Shown piece after piece: positions 1 to 7,434 of a DNA stretch of 16,314 nucleotides. The notes beneath the pieces are model-generated. The model did no database searches. It was not told where the DNA came from and saw nothing but the letters and a program-made list of their open reading frames with translations. A program made the translations under genes and the position numbers. This stretch comes from Candidatus Cloacimonadota bacterium (lineage in GTDB: Bacteria > Cloacimonadota > Cloacimonadia > Cloacimonadales > TCS61), in contig DAOUTP010000016.1 of assembly GCA_030626645.1 (NCBI GenBank), forward strand, positions 1 through 16,314. The letters are read 5' to 3'. Numbering within the stretch: position 1 is the stretch's first letter; every line of letters starts with the position of its first letter.

Positions 1-1
1 C

Positions 2-607
2 GTTGGAGAATCAGATCCTTCCAATATTGAAACTGTAACTTTTGCTTATCCAGTACCTCAAAATCCGGAAGCTGTAACTCAATATGCAAATATTCTTTTA
101 ACCTGGGATGAACCTACCGATAGATCGTTTTCTCATTATAAGGTATATCGTAACCTGATCATGATCGCAGATGATATAATGGAAACTTTATATATTGATC
201 TTGAAGTGCCGAACGGAACTTATTCCTACAATGTCAGGGCTGTCTATAGTGGTGATTATCAATCTTCTCTATCAGCAGATGCTATTATAGAACATGTTCA
301 GACCAATGTTGATGAGATTATTGTTCCTGTGAAGACAGAACTTACAGGCAACTATCCTAATCCGTTCAATCCGACAACAACTATCAGCTTCTCAACCAAA
401 GAAGCGGGTCATGTTTCGGTCAACATTTACAACATGAAAGGTCAGTTAGTTAAAACACTTGTAAATGAGCAGCTTGATGCAGCTTATCATGATATTGTCT
501 GGAATGGTAAAGATAACAGTAATAAACCAATTTCAAGTGGTATATATTTCTACAAGATGAGATCTAATAATTATACCGCCACAAAGAAAATGATACTTAT
601 GAAATAG
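2..607 (+). CDS. Secreted Fn3-like protein with T9SS C-terminal sorting domain (5' truncated by window)
   Basis: The reading frame is open from base 2, so the gene begins upstream and only about 201 C-terminal codons are visible. The first ATG inside (161) is not the start, because coding continues in frame before it. The visible part holds the end of a fibronectin-III-like domain (I-L-L-T-W-D-E-P, then Y-K-V-Y-R-N, then Y-N-V-R-A-V-Y). From about base 350 comes the sorting module, beginning NYPNPFNPTTTISF, with YNMKGQLVKTLV and W-N-G-K-D in the middle and a G-I-Y-F-Y-K tail ending MILMK. Such modules direct export through the type IX system and attachment to the cell surface; that is family knowledge. 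The enzymatic or adhesive part lies outside the window, so its specific function cannot be stated. A strong terminator follows 23 bases after the stop. Confidence 0.85.
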   Translation, partial: VGESDPSNIETVTFAYPVPQNPEAVTQYANILLTWDEPTDRSFSHYKVYRNLIMIADDIMETLYIDLEVPNGTYSYNVRAVYSGDYQSSLSADAIIEHVQTNVDEIIVPVKTELTGNYPNPFNPTTTISFSTKEAGHVSVNIYNMKGQLVKTLVNEQLDAAYHDIVWNGKDNSNKPISSGIYFYKMRSNNYTATKKMILMK

Positions 608-630
608 TAGCTTGTTTGTTGGATAATACG

Positions 631-660
631 ATGCCCTGGTTTCGATCAGGGCATTTTTTT
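631..660 (+). terminator. Rho-independent terminator of the first secreted-protein gene
   Basis: An 8-bp perfect stem (ATGCCCTG at 631-638, CAGGGCAT at 647-654) with an 8-base loop is followed directly by six T residues. It lies 23 bases after the stop of the upstream gene. A closely similar hairpin recurs at 5959-5984 after a fossil of the same kind of gene end. Confidence 0.9.
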
Positions 661-843
661 CATTCCTTCCCGAACTTGTTTCAGTAAAACTTGTCTTTGC
701 CAACAAGTTCGTTCTAACTAAGAAAAAGATCCCCTGAGAAAATGGGAGACAAGCCTTGATGAAATAATCTATGGTTTACTAATGAAAGCCCCGTCCTACA
801 GTTGCTGGATGGTTTTTTTTATTTATTCTAATAATTTGAAACT
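661..843. other. Non-coding stretch with a hairpin; possible small RNA
   Basis: No convincing gene lies in 608-929. Within it, CGAACTTGTT (671-680) and AACAAGTTCG (702-711) form a perfect 10-bp inverted repeat with a 21-base loop. Further on, TCCC and GGGA elements flank CTGAGAAAAT at about 730-750, and a separate terminator-like hairpin sits at 791-820. The combination of hairpins ending in a U-tract, with no ORF, could be a short structured RNA. I recognise no known RNA family in it. Confidence 0.3.
791..820 (+). terminator. Terminator-like hairpin with T8 tract, no gene directly upstream
   Basis: CCGTCC (791-796) pairs with GGATGG (807-812), with one G-U wobble in RNA, across a 10-base loop. 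Eight T residues (813-820) follow. It is 160 bases past the first terminator, so either it backs that one up or it ends an independent short transcript from within 661-790. Confidence 0.6.
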
Positions 844-861
844 ATAAAGTTGCAACTTTAT
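844..861. promoter_or_regulatory. 18-bp perfect palindrome, probable operator of the TrmB-family gene
   Basis: ATAAAGTTGCAACTTTAT is identical to its reverse complement over all 18 bases. It ends two bases before a TTGACA box and 69 bases before the start codon of a TrmB-family regulator. Placement against the -35 element fits an operator for a dimeric regulator, most simply the gene's own product. I did not see the same palindrome elsewhere in the window. Confidence 0.55.
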
Positions 862-863
862 TC

Positions 864-891
864 TTGACACTATTATTTCATTATTTTAATT
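864..891 (+). promoter_or_regulatory. Sigma-70-like promoter of the TrmB-family/T9SS operon
   Basis: A consensus -35 box TTGACA (864-869) is followed after 16 bases by TTAATT (886-891), a weak -10 box. The implied transcript start near 898 leaves a leader of about 30 bases before the RBS and ATG at 930. The same C-TTGAC core opens the candidate promoters at 9091 and 16132. Confidence 0.5.
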
Positions 892-929
892 GAACTCAAT
901 GTGAGACTTGAATAAAATATGGAGGGAAA

Positions 930-1778
930 ATGAGTGAAGTTATCGACCAACTATATAACATTGGATTTAATAAATATGAAGCGCAAACCTATAGCATTTT
1001 ACTCCAACGAAATACCTTAAGTGCATCTGAGTTGACAAAAATCAGTGGGATATCGCGAGGTAGAATTTATGACATATTAAATCAATTAATGCAGAAGGGA
1101 TTTTGCACATTTGTTGCAGGAACGGTAAAAAAATATCACGCTGTTCACCCTGAAGTTGCCCTGCAGAATTTGATTGAGATTCAGAAAAAAGACGCAGCAT
1201 TGATGGAACAAAAGATGATCCAAACCGGCATTAATTTAGAGAAACATTATCATACTAGTGAAGATACTTCTTCTCCTTTAGATTACATTTCAGTTCTCAC
1301 GTCCAAACCCAGCATGATCAAGAAGTTTCATGAACTTGGAAATAATGCTAAAAATATCGTAAGAACATTCAATAAGGGACCTTATGCTGTAACGCTGGAA
1401 CTTGAATCAATAAAAAAAGATAGTGCTCCTATATTGGAAAGTTTGAACAAAGGTGCGATCAGTAAAGCATTATATGAAATTGAAAAAGACGATCAGAATA
1501 AATTCATTGAGTCATTGCAATATTACAGTGATATTGGTGAAGAAATCAGAGTTTGTGACCACCTTCCCATGAAAATGCTCATCTCTGATAATAATACTGT
1601 AATGATCTCTTTACGCAACAGCGGAACATCTAAATTCAAATTAACCTCGATGATTGTGGAACACTCCGATCTTACCGATGCTCTCATTGAATTATTTGAT
1701 ATCTACTGGGAAAAAGCAGTTACCTTAGATGAGTTTATAAAAAATACGAAAATAAAAAAAAATCAGGAGGAATCATGA
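930..1778 (+). CDS. TrmB-family transcriptional regulator
   Basis: A 282-residue cytoplasmic DNA-binding protein. Residues about 1-70 form the TrmB-type winged helix-turn-helix: I-G-F-N-K-Y-E-A-Q-T-Y at the start, S-A-S-E-L-T-K-I-S-G-I as the helix-turn region and R-G-R-I-Y-D-I-L as the recognition helix, then F-V-A-G-T-V-K-K-Y-H-A in the wing. Residues about 75-105 are a charged linker that may be a coiled coil for dimerisation. The C-terminal 170 residues resemble the ligand or effector half of the family, but I see no specific sugar-binding motif, so the inducer is unknown. The start is fixed by GGAGGG about 4 bases before ATG 930. The TGA stop overlaps the ATG of the downstream 1020-residue secreted protein in an ATGA, so the two are translationally coupled. 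An 18-bp palindrome at the promoter suggests autoregulation (inference). Confidence 0.85.
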   Translation: MSEVIDQLYNIGFNKYEAQTYSILLQRNTLSASELTKISGISRGRIYDILNQLMQKGFCTFVAGTVKKYHAVHPEVALQNLIEIQKKDAALMEQKMIQTGINLEKHYHTSEDTSSPLDYISVLTSKPSMIKKFHELGNNAKNIVRTFNKGPYAVTLELESIKKDSAPILESLNKGAISKALYEIEKDDQNKFIESLQYYSDIGEEIRVCDHLPMKMLISDNNTVMISLRNSGTSKFKLTSMIVEHSDLTDALIELFDIYWEKAVTLDEFIKNTKIKKNQEES

Positions 1779-4700
1779 ACAAAGTAGTAATTATTTTTTT
1801 AACAATTATAATGCTAAGTAGTTTTGCTTTTGCTACAGACAGAAATGCTGAAGTAAATTCAAATCAATGTCAAAGCAGCTTTAATAGCCAAGCAAGTTAT
1901 CCCGAAACAGTTAGGGAAATGTGGGATATTTTACTATATTTTGAAACACCTGCATCTTCACAAAGCGGTATAGCGACTGATGGTAATTTTATTTACACAT
2001 CTTCTTTCAGTACTGAATTGTTTCGAAAATTCGAAATGGATGGAACATTTGTAGAAGACTTTGCAATCCAGGGGATTTCAACTTGTAATTGTTTAACTTA
2101 TGACGGCACATATTTTTATGGAGCTAAAGGGAATTTGTCGGATGGTATTTTTGTATTGGACCTGGAAAATCAAACATTGATCAATACAATCCCTGTATCA
2201 GCTCCAAGTATTATAGCCATCGGTCATATTGCATATGATCCCGGACTCGATAACGGTAACGGCGGATTCTGGGTTGGGTATTGGCATGAACTCGCAGCGG
2301 TAGATATGAATGGGAACGAAATTATCCCGGATCTTTGGACAGGCGGGGCTACCTTGAGCTGTTCCGGCACAGCTTATGATAGTATAACAGATCCCGCAAA
2401 TCCATCTTTGTTTTTATTTCGACAATCAGGCGCTTCAGATATGGAAATTTCCAAATTTGATATTAACTCTCAAACTTTTGGGACTGAAATTCTTCATGTA
2501 GCAACCGATATTCCAGGTCCTTCCGGTGGTTCGACCAGTTCTGTAGCCAGCGGTCTTTATTCATTCATAAATAGAAACGGCAAATTAGTTTTACTTGGAA
2601 TGATCGATTGTTTTCCCGGCAATGAAATGGTTTTCGAATATGAAATATCTAATGCATTCGTTTATACAAATGATATTGGTGTGCAGTCATTGGTGTCTCC
2701 TATTACAGGAAATAATTTATCATCAACAGAAACCGTTACTGTTAGTATTCTCAATAATGGAACAGTTGCACAATCAAACTTTGATATTCAATATACAATT
2801 GATGACGGAACAGGAGTAATTGGTCCTTTCACAAAAAACGTAACAGAAACAATCGATCCCGATGAACAGATCGAAGTTACTTTTGATGATACTGCTGATC
2901 TTTCTGCTCCGGGAGATTATTCTATTGTAGTTACATCATTATTAGCAGGAGATGAAAACGCAGCAAACGATGTTTTAATAAAGGTAGTTACAAACACGTC
3001 CGGTACATATCCTCCTGCCAGCGGAGGTAGTGGCCCAGGTCAGGAATACATCAGCAATATTACAATTGGAGATGTTTCAAATAACAGTGGAGCAGATAAT
3101 TATGCAGACTATTCAGGTGATCCCGATCTTTACATTTACCTTGAACCAGATGTAGCTTCCCAATTGACAATTACACTCGCAAATCCATATAATAATGATA
3201 TTGGCGCTGTTTGGGTTGATTGGAATTTAGATTATGACTTCAGTACTGACGAACGTATATTTTTATCTGCAATGGGACATGGTCCATATATTACTGATGT
3301 AATTGCACCTGAAGATGCTCTTACAAATACAATCTTACGCATGAGAATCCGGATGGAATATGATAATCCTGATCCTTCACCGTACGGATTTACATCTTTT
3401 GGAGAAGTTGAAGATTACACTATTATTGTTAATGGTCCCCAGCTTGATCCTCCTACGAATGTAAACGCAGAAGTATATGATGAAGTGAACGTTCTTGTAA
3501 CCTGGAATGCACCGGCAGGAGCTGTTCTAAGCTACAATGTTTACAGAGATGGAACAAGCATCGGAAATACAACAGACATATCTTATGATGATATGGATCT
3601 TGAGCCGGGAACTTATGTATATGGCGTATCTGCTGTATATGACGATGGTGAATCGATCATAGTATTTGCTGATGAAGTTACTATTGAAGAACCTGTTTTT
3701 AATCCTCCCCAAAATCTCGCAGTTGATCCTTACTCTGGTTATGCAACTTGGGAAGCCCCTGTCGGAGGTGGGCAATTATATGAACTGATTCAGCATAATG
3801 GAGATGCTATGGGTAGTTATGTCGAGTCATTTGACAATGGTTATGGTGTAGTGTATGATGTTTCCGGCTATACCAATGTAACCCTTGAGATGCTTGATTT
3901 CCATCATTCCTCATGGGGAGTTTACGGAACCTGGGATTATGCACTTCACATTGTAGATTGGGATACATATACAGAAGTAGTAGTTGTAACGGGGCTTCAA
4001 ACCACCGGTGATGATATCTGGGAAGAAAATATCGATCTCGGTTCTGTTTCCGAAACCGGTCTTGTAGGTGTGTTCATGGAGCCTATGAGTGATATTGCAT
4101 CAGAAGCATATCCCTGCATAAACTTTGATGGTGAAGGAACCAATGGATTATCATATTTAGGCCCATTAGCAGATTATTCTGCAATGTCTCTCTCTATTAT
4201 TGGAGACTTCCTGATGGATCTGTGGATCATGGCTGAAGAAACAGATGTCGTTGTTCAAGCTAAGAGATTCGAAGCTAACTTTAGCTCAGCTACATCTCGT
4301 GTAGAATCTTCAATTCCGGATATTGAGTTCATCACTCTTAACCAAACATCTATTTTAAGAGATATTCTTGGTTATAATGTTTATCTGAATGGAACTCTTG
4401 ATGGCTTCACGACAGATCTGTTCTATCAATATACAGGTCTAATAAATGGAGTAACTTATCTTTCTGAAGTAACAGCCCTTTACGATGACGGTGAATCGAC
4501 TCCTATTGAATACGAATTCATATATACTGGAGTTAGTGTTGATGATATTGTTAACACAACTACATCTTTGAAAGGTAACTACCCCAATCCATTCAATCCA
4601 AGTACAACTATTTCTTTTGACACAGCACAAACGTCTTCATTTGTGAATCTTGAAATATACAACATGAAAGGACAAAAAGTGAAAACATTGGTTAACGGTG

Positions 4701-4837
4701 CTCTTGCATCAGGAAAGCATAAAATTATTTGGAAAGGAAAAGATGATAGTGGAAAACCTGTTTCATCGGGTATTTATTTCTACAAGATCAAAACCGGCAA
4801 CTATACTTCAACTAAGAAGATGATCCTACTTAAATAA
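1775..4837 (+). CDS. Large secreted multidomain protein (propeller-like, CARDB-like, GEVED, Fn3) with T9SS sorting domain
   Basis: A 1020-residue exported surface or secreted protein. Residues 1-20 are a Sec signal peptide (hydrophobic core, F-A-F-A-T cleavage region). Residues about 45-290 contain repeats of the D-G-N-F-I-Y / D-G-T-Y-F-Y-G type, suggesting a beta-propeller. Residues about 300-405 look like a CARDB adhesion fold, and 425-550 is a GEVED domain with its signature at 543. An Fn3 domain spans about 558-628. A second Fn3 domain starts near 642 but is interrupted by a roughly 200-residue insert and resumes at about 865-914. The T9SS module begins with NYPNPFNPS at residue 935. No catalytic motif is visible, so an adhesive or structural role is the best guess. 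AGGAGG lies inside the upstream regulator gene, whose stop overlaps this start, which places both in one operon. No terminator is apparent after the stop. Confidence 0.85.
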   Translation: MNKVVIIFLTIIMLSSFAFATDRNAEVNSNQCQSSFNSQASYPETVREMWDILLYFETPASSQSGIATDGNFIYTSSFSTELFRKFEMDGTFVEDFAIQGISTCNCLTYDGTYFYGAKGNLSDGIFVLDLENQTLINTIPVSAPSIIAIGHIAYDPGLDNGNGGFWVGYWHELAAVDMNGNEIIPDLWTGGATLSCSGTAYDSITDPANPSLFLFRQSGASDMEISKFDINSQTFGTEILHVATDIPGPSGGSTSSVASGLYSFINRNGKLVLLGMIDCFPGNEMVFEYEISNAFVYTNDIGVQSLVSPITGNNLSSTETVTVSILNNGTVAQSNFDIQYTIDDGTGVIGPFTKNVTETIDPDEQIEVTFDDTADLSAPGDYSIVVTSLLAGDENAANDVLIKVVTNTSGTYPPASGGSGPGQEYISNITIGDVSNNSGADNYADYSGDPDLYIYLEPDVASQLTITLANPYNNDIGAVWVDWNLDYDFSTDERIFLSAMGHGPYITDVIAPEDALTNTILRMRIRMEYDNPDPSPYGFTSFGEVEDYTIIVNGPQLDPPTNVNAEVYDEVNVLVTWNAPAGAVLSYNVYRDGTSIGNTTDISYDDMDLEPGTYVYGVSAVYDDGESIIVFADEVTIEEPVFNPPQNLAVDPYSGYATWEAPVGGGQLYELIQHNGDAMGSYVESFDNGYGVVYDVSGYTNVTLEMLDFHHSSWGVYGTWDYALHIVDWDTYTEVVVVTGLQTTGDDIWEENIDLGSVSETGLVGVFMEPMSDIASEAYPCINFDGEGTNGLSYLGPLADYSAMSLSIIGDFLMDLWIMAEETDVVVQAKRFEANFSSATSRVESSIPDIEFITLNQTSILRDILGYNVYLNGTLDGFTTDLFYQYTGLINGVTYLSEVTALYDDGESTPIEYEFIYTGVSVDDIVNTTTSLKGNYPNPFNPSTTISFDTAQTSSFVNLEIYNMKGQKVKTLVNGALASGKHKIIWKGKDDSGKPVSSGIYFYKIKTGNYTSTKKMILLK

Positions 4838-4865
4838 TCAGAAAGATTATAAAGGGTTAATTAGG

Positions 4866-4871
4866 TATAAT
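4866..4871 (+). promoter_or_regulatory. Possible -10 box upstream of the PilX-like gene
   Basis: A perfect TATAAT lies 51 bases before the ATG at 4922, but no good -35 box is present 16-18 bases upstream. Since no terminator follows the previous gene, the downstream gene may instead be reached by read-through. Confidence 0.3.
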
Positions 4872-4921
4872 ATCGTATTTTAAAAATTTATATTTATAGT
4901 AAATAAAATAAGGAGTTAATT

Positions 4922-5818
4922 ATGGGAAAATTATTAATCATTATTCTTTTAATGGTCACCGCTGTTTTTGCAACCATTCTAGTTTCAGTTCAAAATAAAA
5001 GCGGTGATGTTGCGGATCTGCTCTCTGCTAATATGTCAGAGATAAAAGCTAGATCCCTAAGCAATGAAGCTCTTATGTACAGTATTAAGAAGTTGAACGA
5101 GGGTAGTTTATCAGTTGGTGGATCTGAATTAACACAAACATTTTCGGAATTTAATGTTCTGGATGGAACAATAGACAGTATTAAATATGTTATGGTTGGT
5201 ACTGGTGATACTCTACAAATAACTTCTTATGTAACTGCTAATGTCAGTGGGAAAGAAGCCAAATACCAAGGATCCGCTAAAATTCTTTATTCTGCTGGAG
5301 GAAATTTTGGTAATGCTGTTACTTGTTCAGAAGTACTTAATCTTGTAGGTAACCCAACCATAAATGGGCAGTTAGAGAATAACGTTGATTTAAATTTTGA
5401 AAATTATTTTGGCATGACAATGACACAGATGAAAGCTATTGCCGATAATTATTATTTAAATCCCCCAACCAACATAACACCAATATCTGGTATAACTTAC
5501 GTCGAATTGACCGGGAATAATACTCTAAAAATGGTGGGCGATTGGAGCGGTGATGGCATTTTGATTGTGGATGGAAATTTCGAGACATTTGGAAATTCAA
5601 GATTTGAGGGTATTGTTTGGATAGAAGGTGGAAGTTTTTATATGCGAGGTAACAGTTGGGTGGACGGAACCATGTTCATTAACAGCGATCCTAATCAACA
5701 AACTGAAATGTTTGGGAATTGTTGGTTTTCTTATGACGAAGGTATTGTACAACAGTTATTGAGCACATACAATATAACGTCTAGTCCTACAATTACAATC
5801 ATAAATTGGATTAATTAA
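4922..5818 (+). CDS. PilX-like membrane-anchored surface protein
   Basis: A 298-residue protein. Residues 3-23 form a single hydrophobic segment (KLLIIILLMVTAVFATILV). It is followed by A-N-M-S-E-I-K-A-R-S-L-S-N-E-A-L-M-Y-S-I-K-K-L, which matches the pattern of PilX-type minor pilin/assembly proteins, where a short N-terminal anchor precedes an amphipathic helix. Residues about 185-255 contain repeated G-x-x-x-x-x-G strands (G-I-L-I-V-D-G-N, F-E-G-I-V-W-I-E-G-G, W-V-D-G-T-M-F-I), resembling the beta-helical C-terminal domain of PilX-like proteins. There is no canonical prepilin peptidase site and no T9SS tail, unlike the neighbours. AAGGAG lies 6 bases before ATG 4922. No other pilus gene is in view, so it is an orphan here. 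The family call rests on topology and pattern rather than a unique motif; it could be another cell-surface polymer-type protein. Confidence 0.55.
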   Translation: MGKLLIIILLMVTAVFATILVSVQNKSGDVADLLSANMSEIKARSLSNEALMYSIKKLNEGSLSVGGSELTQTFSEFNVLDGTIDSIKYVMVGTGDTLQITSYVTANVSGKEAKYQGSAKILYSAGGNFGNAVTCSEVLNLVGNPTINGQLENNVDLNFENYFGMTMTQMKAIADNYYLNPPTNITPISGITYVELTGNNTLKMVGDWSGDGILIVDGNFETFGNSRFEGIVWIEGGSFYMRGNSWVDGTMFINSDPNQQTEMFGNCWFSYDEGIVQQLLSTYNITSSPTITIINWIN

Positions 5819-5859
5819 ATCGTAAATAATTATATTGTATGGATGTAACTTATGGGTAA

Positions 5860-5940
5860 GTTGTTGATAGTTGCATCTATTTCTATAATATGAAAGTAGG
5901 GAACTATTCCAAATTGAGAAAAATGATTCTGATGAAATAG
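5860..5940 (+). pseudogene. Fossil 3' end of a T9SS-secreted protein gene
   Basis: In frame 1, after a stop at 5857-5859, 26 codons read V-V-D-S-C-I-Y-F-Y-N-M-K-V-G-N-Y-S-K-L-R-K-M-I-L-M-K and stop. This aligns residue by residue with the last residues of the neighbouring sorting domains (P-V-S-S-G-I-Y-F-Y-K-M-K ... K-K-M-I-L-M-K). The rest of the gene is missing. A hairpin 18 bases downstream resembles the terminator of the gene at 2-607, so the remnant kept both its tail and its 3' signal. It is too short to be a functional gene. Confidence 0.75.
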
Positions 5941-5958
5941 CACGAGCATCTTGTTTTT

Positions 5959-5984
5959 ATTGCCCTGGTTTCTGCCAGGGCAAT
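5959..5984 (+). terminator. Hairpin after the fossil gene end (weak terminator)
   Basis: ATTGCCCTGG (5959-5968) and CCAGGGCAAT (5975-5984) form a perfect 10-bp stem with a 6-base loop. No T-tract follows, so termination may be inefficient. Core and loop (GCCCTGGTTTC) match the terminator at 631-660, suggesting common descent of the two gene ends. Confidence 0.55.
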
Positions 5985-6047
5985 GATTTAGAAAATACTT
6001 GATAACTTTTTTACACGAATCACCTGTAGAATATGAAAGGAGGAATA

Positions 6048-7424
6048 ATGAAAAAACTGTTTTTTCTTATGCTATTTTTAGCTGTTGTTATATCAATTCT
6101 TACGGGGCAAACGTTACCGGATAAGATTTTAGTGGGTTACTGGCATAATTGGGGATATACACCGAATTCATTGCTGCTTACCGAAATTCCGGAAGCTTAT
6201 GATGTGATCAATATTGCTTTTGCTACAGCAACTGTGCCTTTTGGCTCAACCATGCAATTTAATCCAGATCCTGGAATTTATCCAAATCTGGATGATTTTA
6301 TTGCAGATATCAGTTATCTTCAGAATCTTGAGAAAAAGGTCGTAATCTCGATAGGTGGTGCTAATGATCCGGTAATGTTACTAAATTCTACAGATGTTCA
6401 GAATTTCGTTACTTCAATAAGTGGGATAATTGACACATATGGATTTAATGGAATCGATATTGATCTGGAAGGCGGCTCTATATCATTGGATACTGGTGAT
6501 AACGATTTTCGTTATCCCACCACACCAAAGATCGTGAATCTGATCGATGCCATAACTCAACTCACAGATTTGTATCCAGATCTGATGCTGACTACAGCTC
6601 CTGAAACTGCATATGTGCAAGGAGGATATAGTACTTATGCCGGCATTTGGGGTGCGTATCTGCCGTTCATTCATGCTTTACGCGATCACTGGACTTATGT
6701 ACATGTTCAACATTACAATACCGGTTCAATGTATGGTCGTGATGGTGTACTATACGATCCTCCTACTCCTGATTTTCATGTAGCAATGGCAGATATGCTG
6801 ATGGCTGGTTTTAATGTGGATGTGTGGGTTGGAAATATATTCTTTGAACCTTTGGCTCCAGAACAAGTTGCAATAGGTTTGCCGGCTTCCACTTCTGCTG
6901 CAGGCAGCGGTTTCACCGCACCGGATGTCGTTCACACAGCACTTGATTATATTGTTTTAGGAACTTCATTTGGTGGTCAATACCAGCTTTCAAATCCTGA
7001 TGGGTATGCAGATTTTAGAGGTTTGATGACCTGGTCGATCAATTGGGATGTAGATAATAATCTTGAATTTTCCAATGCTCACAGACCTTATCTGAATGAC
7101 CTGATGGGAGTTTCTGCTTTTGAGGAGAATATTCCTAATAATGGAATTTCAATTTCTAATTATCCTAATCCGTTTAACCCAAGCACAACGATTTCGTTTT
7201 CGTTAACCGCTAAGAACGCGCAAGACGCAAAACTGGAAATCTTCAATATAAGAGGGCAGAAAATAAAAACTTTCCTCATTAACTCATCAACTGATGAACC
7301 CTTCAACTCAATCATCTGGAACGGAACAGATGACGCTGGAAAACCTGTATCCAGTGGGATTTACTACTATAAATTGAAAGCTGGAAAAACTGAAATTAGT
7401 AAAAAAATGCTACTTTTAAAATAG
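6048..7424 (+). CDS. Secreted GH18 chitinase-like glycoside hydrolase with T9SS sorting domain
   Basis: A 458-residue extracellular enzyme predicted to cleave beta-1,4-linked N-acetylglucosamine polymers. An ATG exists 15 bases upstream (6033), but the AAAGGAGG ribosome site lies between the two ATGs, so 6048 is chosen. Residues 1-20 are a signal peptide (MKKLFFLMLFLAVVISILTG). The GH18 barrel spans about 25-355: L-V-G-Y-W-H-N-W near 30, the S-x-G-G strand K-V-V-I-S-I-G-G-A, and the catalytic strand N134-G-I-D137-I-D139-L-E141, in which E141 is the proton donor. V-Q-H-Y-N and G-L-M-T-W-S-I-N-W-D follow. The first Asp of the usual D-G-x-D-x-D-x-E is Asn, a tolerated variation. The layout is that of the smaller bacterial GH18 type without the alpha+beta insertion. 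The T9SS module starts near residue 371. A second GH18 gene follows after 10 bases, forming an operon. Confidence 0.9.
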   Translation: MKKLFFLMLFLAVVISILTGQTLPDKILVGYWHNWGYTPNSLLLTEIPEAYDVINIAFATATVPFGSTMQFNPDPGIYPNLDDFIADISYLQNLEKKVVISIGGANDPVMLLNSTDVQNFVTSISGIIDTYGFNGIDIDLEGGSISLDTGDNDFRYPTTPKIVNLIDAITQLTDLYPDLMLTTAPETAYVQGGYSTYAGIWGAYLPFIHALRDHWTYVHVQHYNTGSMYGRDGVLYDPPTPDFHVAMADMLMAGFNVDVWVGNIFFEPLAPEQVAIGLPASTSAAGSGFTAPDVVHTALDYIVLGTSFGGQYQLSNPDGYADFRGLMTWSINWDVDNNLEFSNAHRPYLNDLMGVSAFEENIPNNGISISNYPNPFNPSTTISFSLTAKNAQDAKLEIFNIRGQKIKTFLINSSTDEPFNSIIWNGTDDAGKPVSSGIYYYKLKAGKTEISKKMLLLK

Positions 7425-7434
7425 GAGAAAAGGT

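Noticed and set aside
711..820. Possible c-di-GMP (GEMM-like) riboswitch
   Set aside because: GGGAGACAAGCC vaguely resembles the conserved GGGACGCAAAGCC, but the other conserved segments and the expected second helix could not be found, and the next gene is about 110 bases past a terminator.
5852..5893. Short ORF beginning M-G-K-L-L-I, echoing the start of the PilX-like protein
   Set aside because: Only 13 codons, no ribosome site, and another frame of the same DNA is clearly the T9SS tail remnant; the likeness is probably chance.
6033..6047. Upstream ATG for the first chitinase
   Set aside because: The Shine-Dalgarno AAAGGAGG lies after this ATG and directs initiation at 6048.
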